Shown: piece by piece, positions 1 through 10,830 of the stretch
Layout of the letters: each line of letters begins with the position of its first letter
How positions within the stretch are numbered: position 1 is the stretch's first letter
Assembly (NCBI GenBank): GCA_039707655.1
Contig: CM077674.1
Span: 237,747,904-237,811,903, forward strand
Direction of reading: 5' to 3'
DNA length: 64,000 nt
Source: Elymus sibiricus
Taxonomy: Eukaryota; Streptophyta; Magnoliopsida; Poales; Poaceae
Notes under the pieces: model-generated
Databases searched by the model: none
Told to the model about the DNA's origin: nothing
The model's input: only the letters and a program-made list of their open reading frames with translations
Translations under genes and position numbers: made by a program

Positions 1-1764
1 GACGCATCCAGGCGTGGAATTGGATGCGTGCTAATGCAAGAAGGGAAGGTTGTAGCTTATGCATCACGACAGCTACGACCTCATGAAGAGAACTATCCTA
101 CACATGATTTGGAACTAGCTTCTGTGGTTCATGCCCTGAAGATTTGGAGGCATTACCTCATTGGACAACGATGTGAAATATACACAGACCACAAGAGTCT
201 TAAGTATATTTTCACACAACCAGATTTGAACCTCAGGCAAAGAAGATGGCTTGAGCTTGTCAAGGACTATGATGTTGGCATCAACTATCACCCGGGGAAG
301 GCGAATGTAGTTGCAGACGCCTTGAGTAGGAAGCAAGCCATTGTCAATACAATAATTGGGGGTATGCACCCGAGCTTGCAAGAAGAATTTGCTAAGCTCA
401 ACTTAATACTCTGTGGCCCAATAACCTCGAACAAAATGGAAATTAAGCCAACACTGATGGAGGAAAGTCAAGAAGCACAAAAGTCCGACGAAGAAATCCG
501 GAAAACTAAGGAGTTGATTCAAAAAGGGAAGGGCGAATTCTTCCGTGAAGATGAACAAGGCACAGTATGGTTTGACAACCGGATCTGTGTACCAGACCAA
601 AATAACTTAAGGCAGCAGATCCTTAAGGAGGCACATGAATCTGCATATTCGATCCACCCAGGAGGTACCAAGATGTACCAAGACTTGAAAGAGACATTTT
701 GGTGGCCAGGAATGAAGAATGACATTGCCTACTATGTCGCCTGTTGCCATATTTGCAATAAGGTTAAAGCAGAACACCAGAAACCCGCTGGACTACTGCA
801 ACCCTTACCAGTTCCACAATGGAAATGGGATGACATATGTATGGATTTCATCGTGGGACTACCCAAGTCCACAAGGGGTAATGATGCCATCTGGGTCGTT
901 GTAGACACACTTACAAAAGTGGCACACTTCATCCCGGTAAAGACCACTTACAACGCAAACCAGCTGGCACAACTTTACATGTCTCGAATTGTCAGTATGC
1001 ATGGGGTACCCAAGTCAATCACCTCAGACAGAGGATCCTTATTTACCTCAGCATTCTGGCATCGACTGCATCAAGCCTTGGGCACCGTGCTGAAGCACAA
1101 CACGGCGTATCATCCACAGACGGATGGACAGACCGAGCGAGTAAACCAAATTTTGGAAGACATGCTTCGGTCATGCGCTCTCTCTCATGGACCCAAGTGG
1201 GAGGATAGTCTGCCGTATGCAGAATTCTCCTACAACAACAGTTATCAGGCTAGTCTCAAGATGTCACCTTTTGAGGCGTTGTACGGACGGAAGTGCCGCA
1301 CACCTCTGAACTGGTCCCAAATCGGAGACAGCCGTATTTTTGGTACCCGAGGAAAGTTAGCCCCACGGTACATTGGCCCTTTTCCAGTGATTACAAGAAG
1401 AGGCCGAGTCGCGTATCAATTGGAATTACCACCAGCACTGTCAGACATTCATGATGTCTTTCACATCTCACAGTTGAGAAAATGCATCGCACCCCCAGCC
1501 AAAGAGGCATACATGAGTGAATTAGAACTGGCAAAGGATTTAACTTATGAAGAGAAGCCAGTTAAGATTTTGGATGTGATGGAAAGAACCACAAGGAGTA
1601 AGGTAATAAGGTTCTATAAGGTATTATGGGAACACCACACGGAGGAAGAAGCTACTTGGGAGAGAGAAGATTTTCTGAGATCCGCGTATTCCTATTTGTT
1701 CCCTGAGCAACCGAATCTCGAGGACGAGGTTCATCCTAAGGGGGGTAGGTTTGTGACACCCTGA
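1..1764 (+). CDS. pol: Gypsy pol 3' portion: RNase H, zinc-binding integrase, chromodomain-like C terminus (partial)
   Basis: The frame is open from base 1, so the first ATG at 28 is internal and not a start. Residues below are numbered from base 1. RNase H occupies roughly residues 1-100, beginning at an Asp in DASRRGIG, with TDHKSL further on. An HHCC-type zinc-binding region lies near residues 205-260 (motif CCHICNKVK). The integrase core has Asp282 (ICMDF), Asp343 (TSDRGS) and Glu379 (GQTERVN), giving the D-D-35-E spacing of an intact retroviral-type integrase. A chromodomain-like tail ([16 protein letters not shown]) sits near 534-568. The frame runs into the 3' LTR and stops at 1764. 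No internal stop is seen in this part, so the element is relatively young or well preserved. The protein would form part of the cytoplasmic particle and insert cDNA in the nucleus. Confidence 0.93.
   Translation, partial: DASRRGIGCVLMQEGKVVAYASRQLRPHEENYPTHDLELASVVHALKIWRHYLIGQRCEIYTDHKSLKYIFTQPDLNLRQRRWLELVKDYDVGINYHPGKANVVADALSRKQAIVNTIIGGMHPSLQEEFAKLNLILCGPITSNKMEIKPTLMEESQEAQKSDEEIRKTKELIQKGKGEFFREDEQGTVWFDNRICVPDQNNLRQQILKEAHESAYSIHPGGTKMYQDLKETFWWPGMKNDIAYYVACCHICNKVKAEHQKPAGLLQPLPVPQWKWDDICMDFIVGLPKSTRGNDAIWVVVDTLTKVAHFIPVKTTYNANQLAQLYMSRIVSMHGVPKSITSDRGSLFTSAFWHRLHQALGTVLKHNTAYHPQTDGQTERVNQILEDMLRSCALSHGPKWEDSLPYAEFSYNNSYQASLKMSPFEALYGRKCRTPLNWSQIGDSRIFGTRGKLAPRYIGPFPVITRRGRVAYQLELPPALSDIHDVFHISQLRKCIAPPAKEAYMSELELAKDLTYEEKPVKILDVMERTTRSKVIRFYKVLWEHHTEEEATWEREDFLRSAYSYLFPEQPNLEDEVHPKGGRFVTP
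1736..1750 (+). other. Polypurine tract of the chromovirus
   Basis: A purine-rich run containing AAGGGGGGTAGG lies directly before the LTR start at 1752. This is the position of the plus-strand DNA primer in LTR retrotransposons. It overlaps the end of the pol reading frame. Confidence 0.8.
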
Positions 1765-3126
1765 TTTTGGCAACTTTTTCTTTTTAAACTTTTTTTGGCT
1801 TTATTTGAAATTCTGATGGTTTTTGAATCTCTTTCAATCAACTTTGGACTTTTAAATCTTTCTCAGTGACCCCAAGTCTTCAACATCTTGCCATAATCTT
1901 GTCACACATCTTCTGGATCAAGTTCATACTCTCAATCTTTTCCATTAATTCATTTTCTTCTTTTGGGAAAAGCTGTCATCACTATGGGTACAAAGCAACC
2001 TATAGTTCTGATGATCAGAAAAATCCCAAATTAATCCCCGACCTTCTTGTCATTATCTACTCCCACAATCTTCAAAAACATTTCATGGCCCAGTATAAAG
2101 TTTTGTCCAGAAAATTCCATTTGTATTCTGGACAGTACTGGCCCATTGTGAAGCAACCTCTATTTTCCCAATTCAGAAAATTCCCAATTAAATTCCAAAG
2201 ATTCTTTGGATCATATCTTCACCCAATATCCAAAAATATTCCTTGGTCTAGTTCAAATGTTTGGCAAAACAAATCATTTTCTTCTCTGTCCAGCAGCAAC
2301 CATTGTGAAGGAAGTGTATTTTTGGTGTGTTCAAATGCTACCAAATTTTTACAGCATGAAGACAACATCAAATGAGCACTCTTCACCAAATTTCAGCTCC
2401 AGTAGCTTTGGCATTTGAGTGCATCAAGCTAAAACCCATTCTGGACCAGTTTTGAGCTTTCTACATGAACTACCCTCAAACTTCCACCAAATCTTTTCAA
2501 ATTTGGCCAGTTTGGAGTCCTTCCAACGTGGGTCACTCCAGACACTATCTTTGGCTCCATCTCTACCTCACCCAAGCTCCAGAACCTCCCCAACATTTCT
2601 GTCAGAAACTGTTTGAGACTAAACCTCTCAGTTCAGACCAGATCAAGCCAAGCCAGTGTCCCAGGTGAGGTGAAGGGACGATGGTCGACACGCCAGACAA
2701 GGTTGCCAGGGCAACATGGCCATGGAGCGCGAGATGGCGTGGTGAGCACGGGCCTGGCACGCCTGTCGCCGTGCGCTGAACGGCGCCCGTGCCCGAGCCG
2801 TCGCCTCCCTCTGCGCCCCAGCCTCTGTTGCTTGTCCGCTCGTGCCGACTACCTCCCTGGATGACACGCAGTTCCTCTGGAACCCTCGCCTGCGCCGGAG
2901 ACACCCTCGCCGGCCGCCGCGTCATCGCCGGACTGTTCAGTCCGTGCGGTCACAGTGTTGCGGCGCCGCCGTCGTCTTCCTCCCGAGCCGTCTCCTCTGC
3001 ATTGAATGCCCCTGCTCTCACCCATCACCTCGCCCGCGTCGAGCCAGCCAGCGCGGCATACGGCCGCCGTCGCCATGGCCCGCATCTCGCCGCTTCGGGA
3101 GAGATCGCCGCTCGGCTCCTCCCGCC

Positions 3127-3134
3127 TATATAAA
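3127..3134 (+). promoter_or_regulatory. LTR TATA box
   Basis: TATATAAA lies in a GC-rich context, followed about 30 bp later by a pyrimidine-rich CTCCTCCTCC stretch suitable as a transcription start (about 3160-3175). It is probably the promoter driving the retrotransposon RNA from this LTR class. No expression evidence is available. Confidence 0.65.
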
Positions 3135-5060
3135 GCCCCCCAGTCCCCGCCGAGCACCTCACCCCACTCCTCCTCCTCCATAGCTCCTCCTAGCAGCGAG
3201 AACCCGAGGCATTGAGGCCTCTGGCCTCGAGCTCGAGCCGAGCTCCGCCGCCCGCCCCTCTCTGCCTCCTGCTCGCTCCAGTACACCTCCGCTCCACCCA
3301 AGCCCTCCAGTGAGCTCAGTAGACTCCCGTAGTTCTTACCGACCCTTCGCCGTGGCCAATCCTCGCCGGAGTTGACGAGTTCACCGACGCCCGAAGGTGC
3401 TGCCCGCCGGAGAGGAAGGGGGCGACGCCGTCGCTGCATCTCCGGCCACGCCACGGGTACGTGTAGAACCGCCTCTCCGAGCTCTCTCCATCCCGCCCGT
3501 CGCCAGCCCCTCTCGCCGTCCAGGTCGCCGGCAAGGCTCGCCGGAGCGCCGCCTCCCCCTCGGCCTCCTCTGCTCCTCTGTTTTAAACGAAGGGGTAAGT
3601 AGGCCCTGGGCCGGTGCGCTGTTGACTTGGGCCGGCCCAGTCAGTCCGTTTGTTTTTAAATTTGATTTTTTATTTAAAACTGTTTTGACCAGAGACTTTG
3701 ACTGTTAATATCTTTTAATAGAAAAGTCCAATTGAAATAATTCTTTTTGCATTGGGTCCACACCTCAATGCTTTATTTTTCCACCAAGTTTGAGATTTTT
3801 CTCACACTCACAGAAATTCTAGAACATTAAACAGTGTTATGTGACATTTTCTTTTGCTGTTTTTAATTATTTTCAGAAGGTGAAAACCTTGGAGTTGAAG
3901 ACCCTGAGTTTTTGAACAACCCAACTGATCAAGGCAAGCCAGGGCATCCATGTTTGTGGCATTTTATAGCATTGCATTATTCATATGCCATTCTTGCATT
4001 TATTTAATATGAATAATTCCAAGTAAATTATTAAAATGACTAATGTGACCAACTAAGTTAACTTGATGAAATAACCTTGATGACTAAGTAAAACTTAGTT
4101 GGTTGATCAGAGTCACCTGTCCGGGCTTTCCCGTGCAGCCACATTCGCCGGTATGGGACGGCCTTGACTTGGTCTGGCTGCGTGCTCTTTCACCGGTACC
4201 TCCAAAGAGGGAGGGTTATGCGTGCGTGCTGCCCTGATCAGGTAGACGGCGATAACCCTGTGAGCCCAGTTGAGTTGTTTTGCCGGCGTCCCCGTTTGGG
4301 ACAGTAGTTTGGCCACGACGGTGGCAGGTGTCAAGAGGACACAGGGGCCACCCAGGGCAGGCCTCCGAGGGAGGATGAGTGCCAGTGGTACGATGGAAGA
4401 GTCACGAGTCAGGCAGGTTTCGTTGGAGCAACGCTGGTCCACCCGAATTGGATCACGAGGTCAGGGCTCCATAGTGTGGGAAAAGTGCGCAACCTCTGCA
4501 GAGTGTAAAATCTATTCGAATAGCCGCGTCCACGGTATTGGACAGCCCGACCAGACCTCTTTAGATGATCAACCATAACAACTATAGTAATGTTGTAAGA
4601 ACTTGTCTTGTGGACGGAAGTACTCGGTGTGGTCGAGTATTCCAAGGGTTGTGAGACAACCCAGAGATGAGTAAGTGACCAACAGTAAGTGGATAACTGA
4701 ATGTTTAACATGCTCTTTGCCATGCTATTATTTGCTGCATATTTGGTTGTCATGTGCTTGCGAGTACATTCCAAGTACTCACCTGGCGTATCATGCCAGA
4801 TGCAGGAGAAGACTGAGACGGAGGTCTCGATGTCCGTGTTGCGATGCCTAGGATGTGTCCACAGCAGTGTCCCTGTGGTTGGAGTCGCTATCATGTTCCG
4901 CTACGCACTAGTATTCCGCTTTAGTCTTCCGCTGTAGTATACCATCGGTAATGCCGAGGCCCTGTTATGTATAATAAATAATGTAAATACTGTTGCAGCA
5001 CTAGATGTGCTTCTGGCCTCGATGATCATGTAAAATATGAGCTTGTACTCGACTTTTATC

Positions 5061-5066
5061 AATAAA
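5061..5066 (+). terminator. LTR polyadenylation signal
   Basis: AATAAA lies about 100 bp before the LTR end. A second AT-rich candidate, ATAATAAATAAT, sits near 4971-4982. The position fits the R/U5 border. Confidence 0.5.
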
Positions 5067-5167
5067 AGTTCAGCTATGTTCTGTTCCAAGTTGTTGAGTG
5101 TTTCCAGAAGACATGATCTCTGGGTTGGAAACACTGGTAAACCGGTTCGTTGAGCCGGGGTGCCACA

Positions 5168-5487
5168 TCAGCGCCGCCGCCACTGTCACCATCATCATCA
5201 TTGTCGTTCGTGTCCTCGTCGTCCTCCTCCTCGTTCGACAATTCCTCCTCCTCCTCCTCATCACCATCATCATCGTCATAGTTGTCTTCTTCGTCTTTTG
5301 GTGGCTCCTCGTCCGTCTGGTCGTCGTCCGATGACTCGGGCGGCGGCATCCCTTCCATGAGCCGGATATAATCGAGGTCAGGGCTCGACGCTGGACTCAT
5401 GGAAGATGAGCGCGCTGATTCCGGGGTTGACATTAGATTGGGCGCCAGACTGCTGGCGGAACTGTCGTCCTCACTGTTGCTCGACAT
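5168..5487 (-). pseudogene. Acidic low-complexity ORF of CACTA A, cut by the chromovirus
   Basis: The minus-strand frame begins with Met at 5487 and is open into the LTR, but host sequence ends at 5168, giving about 106 genuine residues. It begins with a Ser-rich stretch (MSSNSEDDSSASS, SSSMSPASSPDLD), then a short LMEGMPPPES segment, then a long Asp/Glu run. Residues after the run are read from the LTR and are not part of the original protein. Similar acidic N termini are, as I remember, widespread in Triticeae repeat-derived proteins, but I cannot name the family. It lies downstream of the GRF gene on the same strand, separated by about 290 bp. The rest of the gene would lie beyond the left edge. 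Confidence 0.6.
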
Positions 5488-5777
5488 GGCTGCGCTACGT
5501 ATACAAACCGTGAGAAAGCGAGACTACAGTGGAAGATGGTGGCGACTGAAGCGGGGTATGAAGAAAAGAGGAATGGCAGTTGAAGCGGAGGATTAATTGA
5601 CGGATTATATTGGTGCCTTGGCAGGTGACTAGAATTTTGATATAATCAACCGCAATTATTAGTACCCAGTCACTCCAAATTCCTGCGGTTGCACACGGGT
5701 TGGAGCATCCAAATGTGAAACAAGCATTTAACAGCAAGCAACAGATGAGATCTGCTTATTGATGTAGCCAGTAGTAA

Positions 5778-6358
5778 TCAAACAAAACCCCTAATCATCA
5801 CTACAAACAACGCATAGAAGATGGCTAACGCGACAACTACAACTACACATGCTAGTTCCTTCTTGTCTCTTGCTTTCATCTGTTGCCTGTGATTGATTCT
5901 TTCTTGCTTCCTCGTAGTGATTGTACACTCTAGATCAGTCAGTTTCTTCTTCAGCTTTATGTTATCTTCTGCGAGCTTGCTGATAACACTCCGAGCCTTG
6001 CCATGCCATTCATCATCCAACCAGTTAACAAAGGCACAAGCCTCATATCCCTGCGAATGTAAAATATTCAGGATGAGTGGGGCAGTAACTCAACTTAAAG
6101 GATGAACTTAGCACTAATTACCTTTAAGGGGCAACTGAGAAACTGTCTGCCAATGTCGAATCCCTCCATGCATATACGTCGAGCAGGAGTGTGTCCATGC
6201 ACACAAGTCAGCTTTTGGTACATCTCGGTGGCGCAAAACTCAGAGTTAAACTCATGTTACGGGAGTCTGGAGTCATACTCCGGATCCGGCAGTTGATCAC
6301 TTTCTTGTGTGTGTGGGGGGTGTCACTCAGGACGGATTGAGGGATTTACTTTGGACAT
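5778..6358 (-). pseudogene. GRF-type zinc-finger gene with C-terminal membrane helix, two exons, decayed
   Basis: Exon 1 is about 6122-6358 and exon 2 is 5778-6050. They are joined by a 71-bp phase-0 intron (6051-6121) with GT at 6121/6120 and AG at 6052/6051. Across the junction a GRF-like zinc finger can be read: CVHGHTPARRI, then FLSC at the end of exon 1 and GYEACAFVNW at the start of exon 2, supplying the Cys/His set. A lysine-rich probable coiled coil follows (KLKKKLTDLE), then a hydrophobic segment (ACVVVVVALAIFYALFVV) near the C terminus, suggesting tail anchoring. Exon 1 has two in-frame stops, TGA at 6323-6325 and TAA at 6257-6259, so it is probably dead unless translation starts further in. 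The GRF domain generally binds single-stranded nucleic acid. A role in this element is unknown. Confidence 0.7.
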
Positions 6359-7367
6359 GGTACAAAGATTAGGGTTGGTTGGAACCTGACAATGCAATTT
6401 GGATCCATAGTACACCGGCCTTATGCAAGTGCTCGGCGGTGACTGCCGTCGTGGCGGCGCCGCCCATCGAGCTACCAAGAGCGACGATACTAGCCGGAGC
6501 AGCCGCGCCGAAACCATCAACACCACTCATCCGCATTCCCCTAATGTCAGCGCCACACGAGGGAATTTGGGGGCTAGGGATTTGGAGGCTATCTAGGGAT
6601 TTGGGGGAAATGGGGGAACTGTGGCCATCTGATAATGGTCGGGGAACTAATTATCACACTCTATTGTATACGGCACACGGTTGTACATATCGTTTGTGTT
6701 CGACATTACTACTTCACACACGATTTTCACACCAAATCGTGTGAGATGACAACATGCGTGAGACACGGTTCCCGTAACATAATCGTATGTGATGTACTGC
6801 CTAGCACATATGGGGATGCAACAACTGAGTTCATACTTGCCTTAGGGTAAACAGCCGGTCTGTGGATACCCGTCAAAAAATAAAAATAAAAGCAGCCACT
6901 CTGCAGATAGAGATGGGGGCGGCGGCTAAGGCAGCGGCTACTGGATAGGAGGTCAAACCTCGGTCAGGCGGTGGTGGTGGCGTGATAGGAGCTCAATCCT
7001 AGAGGTCGGTGGTGGGAGATAGGAGGAGCTCAAGCCTAGAGGTCAGCGGCAGGAGATAGGAGGAGCTCAATCATAGAGGTCGGTGGCGGCATGATTGGAG
7101 CTCAAACTTCAGGCAGTTGCCCCACTAAGCGCTGCTCCTCGACCCTGCTATCTCAGCGTGCCGTGGCTATGCGCTGCTCTGTCTGCTCGGTGGAGTTGGC
7201 ACACGGCTAATTAATTAAGGTATTCCTTTCGTTGTGTGGCTTTTGTTAGCTCGTGATTACCTGCCCATATTATGCAATTGTGTAAATAAATGTTCATTAA
7301 ATTTTGCATCCATTAATCCATTTATTAATTTTTTTGTTTGTTTTGAATTGCCCCTAGTGTGGTGTAG
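6359..7367. promoter_or_regulatory. Divergent spacer between the GRF gene and tnpD
   Basis: About 1 kb separates two genes that point away from each other, so it should hold both promoters. It contains words related to GGCACACGGTT (near 6672-6682) and TCGTGTGAG/ATCGTATGTG that recur in the element's other non-coding parts. A short tandem array lies at 6940-7115. I see no convincing TATA box in a defined position. Confidence 0.4.
6940..7115 (+). repeat. Short tandem repeat, about four units
   Basis: Imperfect units built on GATAGGAGGAGCTCAA followed by CCTAGAGGTCGGTGGC recur at intervals of roughly 35-50 bp. They precede the first tnpD exon. Confidence 0.6.
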
Positions 7368-10300
7368 ATGGAACAAACTAAATGGATGATGGATCAGAGA
7401 AACCCAAAGGTTTTTAGTGTCATGGAGGAGTTCTTGACTTTAGCTGAAGGGACAAAGAGGAGAGTCAGTGAAGAATATTACATCCTCTGTCCATGCGGTG
7501 ATTGCAAAAATACAGAGTCACGTCTAGTTTTAGACATCGAGTACCACTTATGCAGTCAGGGATTCATGGATGGATATGCACGTTGGACTAGACACTGTGA
7601 ACAGCCGGTCATGGGTGAAGGTAACCAGGTCGGCGAGATGCCAAACTCCAATCAGAGTCACATGGATATTTAATCTAACCTCGGGGCTCATACGTCAAGC
7701 TACCGACCGAACAGAGACATGCCAAACACCCCACTGAAAAAACAAGACTGCGATGTAGATGACACCGACGACCTTCGTGATATGCAAGATTTTACTACTA
7801 TGATTGTAGATTTCTAGGGCCCAGATAAAAATATAGCCGGGTATAACGAACTGAAAAGCATTCGTCTGGACTCCGAGACAGATTTGTATCCAGGTTGCAA
7901 AAGAAACATTCCAAGTTGAGTGTCGCACTGTCGCTTCTCAGATTTAAAGCAGCAAACGGTCTATCAAACAAGGGATTCACAGAGTTGTTAGGTCTTTTCA
8001 AAGACATTCTTCTAGAAGATAATGTGCTCCCCAAAAGCACGAATGAAGCAAAGAAAGTTGTTTGCCCATTGGAACTTGAAGTCCAGAAGATACACGCTTG
8101 TGTGAATGATTGTACGTTGTACCGCGGTGACTACAAACATTTGTGTTCATGTCGCATATGCAATCATCCATGATACAAGCATAGGAGAGCAAGGGACAAG
8201 TACAAAACAGAGGATGAGATCAAGTCAGGAGTCCCGTTCAAGGTTGTTTGGTACTTGCCTATAATTCCAAGATTGAAGCGTTTGTTTGCGAACCCTAGAG
8301 AGGCAAAGAGGTTGCGGTGGCATCATGACGAGCGAACTATGGATAAATATATGAGGCACCTGAAAGATGGTGATCAGTGGGATGCAATCAACCGCAAATA
8401 TGATGAGTTTGCCAAGGATCCTAGAAATATAAGGCTCGGGGAGTGTACTGACGGGATGAATCCATTTGGCGATATGAGCACCCAACACAGCACATGGCCG
8501 GTGCTTCTGTGCATATATAACCTTGCTCCTTGGTTGTGTGTGAATAAAAAATACATCATGATGTCAATGATTATCCAAGGCCCGAAGCAACAAGGAAATG
8601 AAATTGACATTTACTTTCAGCTACTGGTAGAAGAGCAGCTGACATTGTGGAGGGATGGTGTAACCTGTTTTGATGCTTATGGAAAGCAGTTTTTTGAGCT
8701 ACATGCTTTTCTGCTGCACACCATTCAAGATATGCCGGCATTAGGAAACACATTGGGGTAGAAAACAAAGGGAGATGTAGGATGTGTCACATGCATGGAT
8801 AGAAAAATGAGCATATTTCATCCCAACTCGCGCAAAATTGTGTATTTGCATCATCGTAGGTAGTTAGGTAAGTATCACCCATACTGAAAGATGAAAGCTG
8901 AATTTGATGGCATGGTAGAGAAAGGAGTGAGCCCAAGACCTTATACTGGGAAGGAGGTCCCAAGCATGGCTGACAAAATTGATGTTGTACTTGACAAGGG
9001 AGACGGTTCGTCGTCGAAACTAACACCCAAGCATCAATTGTTCAAGAAGAAATCAGTGTTCTGGGAATTACCTTACTGGAAGTTACTAACAGTACGTCAC
9101 TGCATCGATGTCATGCACGTAGAGAAGAACATCTGTGAAAGCATCCTTGGTACCCTGCTCAAGACTAAAGGCAAAATAAAGGATGGTGAATGTGCACGAC
9201 ACGATATGCTTGGTCATAAACCAAAACACAGGAAGGAAACAGAAGATGATGAAAAATTGCTCCACATTAGCCGGATTTACAATTTCACTCCACAAGAAGC
9301 AAAAATGTTCTTCGACTATTTTTTGTCAATTAGGACACCTTCTTCCTACTCCGTAAACATCAGGAGTCTCATGGATGAGAGCTCAGGTAAAAAGAAGTTG
9401 GCACACATGAAGTCACATGATTGCCACGTAATGTTGACACAAATCCTCCCGGTGGCCATCAGGAATATGATGGACACAGACATAAGAAACACACTCATTG
9501 ACCTCTGTGATTTCTTCAACAAACTATGGATGAAGGTGATAGATCATGAAGAGCTGGATCATATGCAAGCGGATATTGCAAGAATATTGTCAAGCCTGGG
9601 GATGTTTTTCCCACCATCATTGTTTGATATCATGGTCCATCTCACTTTGCACCTTGTCGATGCGATAAAGTATTGTGATCCTATGTTTCTTCGCAACATG
9701 TATCCCTTCGCGAGGTTCATGGGAATATTGAAGCGCTATTGTCGGAACCGATGCCATTCAGAGGCAAGCATCCTACAGGGTTATACCACAGAGGAGGTGG
9801 TTGAGTTTTGCATCGAATACATGAAACAAAGACCTATAGGTTTGCCCCTCTCTCACCACGAGGGAAGGCTGGATGGTAAGCCAGTCCTTGCTGGCATGCA
9901 AGTTTGTGCACCCGGAGATCAGACCAATCAGGCCCATTTGATGGTACTACTTAACAACCCAGATCTCGGCTCTTATGTTGAAGAACACAAGGAGGAGATA
10001 CAAAAAAAATTGTTACCATCGTTGCATCCAACAGATACAATGATCAATAATCGGCACAATAAGGAGTACGTCAGATGTCTGAAGGATCATTTGGCACGCG
10101 GATCCATGGATGACCTTGCAACATGATACACACAAAAGCCATCACCTATGGTTATGAAGTACCAAGCGTATGACATAAATGGCTACACGTTCTACACTAA
10201 GGGACATGATAAAAACACTCATATAAGAACAACTCTATTATAGTAGAATGCCTGAATGCAGATGAAGTTCATAAAGATGTATACTATGGAACCATCGATG

Positions 10301-10830
10301 AGATTTGGGAGCTTGACTATGTGAAAGTTAAGGTCGCATTATTCAAGTGCAGATGGGTACCTCTTAGTTAGGTAAAGGTTGATGATTACGGGAAGACATA
10401 TGTTAACCTCACAAAGATGGCATATCACAAGGACCCGTTCATTCTTGCCAGAAATGCTACATAGATTTTCTATGTGGAAGACCCCTTGTATAAGAACTGC
10501 CATGTAGTGATGCATGGGAAGAGGAGGGCACTGGGCGTCGAGAATGTTGCTGATGAGGATGACTACAATGAATGTCATGAGTTGCCAGACAAGGGATCAT
10601 GCATGGCTCATACAGAGAACTGTAAAGTCAACAAAAGTCCTAAATTCATTCGGGGTCAACGTAATGATCCCAGTTGGACATGTACATGGGAATTACTAAG
10701 CCATGATAGTAATTATTATGTCTATTCTGTAACTTTAATTCATTCAATTAGAACTGTCGCATGTACTGAGAATTGTGAGTTATGCCCAAAAGAACGACTA
10801 ATATGTTGCCAGCCCTAGCAATAAATTTGA
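7368..10830 (+). pseudogene. tnpD: CACTA transposase (tnpD-type) with DUF4218 and DUF4216 regions
   Basis: The N-terminal transposase-associated region (7368-7640) has the expected ILCPCGDCKN and a YARWTRH end. The Transposase_21 region spans roughly 7900-9130. It includes TDGMNPF, with Asp codon 8450-8452, and IDVMHVEKN, with Asp codon 9107-9109; both are conserved family positions, probably catalytic. DUF4218 follows at about 9430-9800 (LPVAIRNMMDTDIR), then DUF4216 at about 10150-10570 (WELDYVKVKVALFKCRW in another frame). In-frame stops include 7671-7673, 7815-7817, 8171-8173, 8759-8761 and 10124-10126, and there are several frame changes, so it is not functional. The family cuts CACTA termini and moves the element. 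A near-identical fragment lies at 52787-54184. Confidence 0.88.

Larger units (their letters stand above)
1..5167 (+). mobile_element. 3' part of a Ty3/gypsy chromovirus LTR retrotransposon (Tekay-like)
   Basis: The element enters from beyond the left edge. It holds the end of pol, a purine tract, and a 3' LTR that starts TGTGACACC at 1752 and ends GGTGCCACA at 5167, near-inverted ends as expected for an LTR. The pol order (RNase H, then integrase, then a chromodomain-like tail) is the Ty3/gypsy order. The long LTR (about 3.4 kb) and terminal TGTGACACC fit the Tekay clade, but the clade name is inference. It interrupts a minus-strand acidic ORF of the neighbouring CACTA element exactly at 5167/5168. 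The 5-bp target repeat would be TCAGC (5168-5172), but its partner lies outside the window. Confidence 0.85.
1752..5167 (+). repeat. 3' LTR of the chromovirus, about 3.4 kb
   Basis: It runs from TGTGACACC to GGTGCCACA. It is AT-rich from 1752 to 2650, very GC-rich from 2650 to 3600, then mixed. A TATA box at 3127-3134 and polyadenylation signals near 5061 place R roughly between 3160 and 5085. The GC-rich part contains several overlapping open frames on both strands, which look compositional and not coding. The partner 5' LTR lies outside the window. Confidence 0.85.

Noticed and set aside
2602..3708. Long GC-rich open frames on both strands (up to 201 aa)
   Set aside because: They lie inside the chromovirus LTR, overlap on both strands, contain no domain, and reflect GC composition.
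4113..4442. Minus-strand frame of 109 aa with rRNA-like look
   Set aside because: It is within the LTR, overlaps plus-strand frames of equal quality, and I found no rRNA or protein signature.
5098..5360. Plus-strand frames rich in Val/Leu or His opposite the acidic ORF
   Set aside because: They are mirror images of the Asp/Glu codon run on the minus strand.
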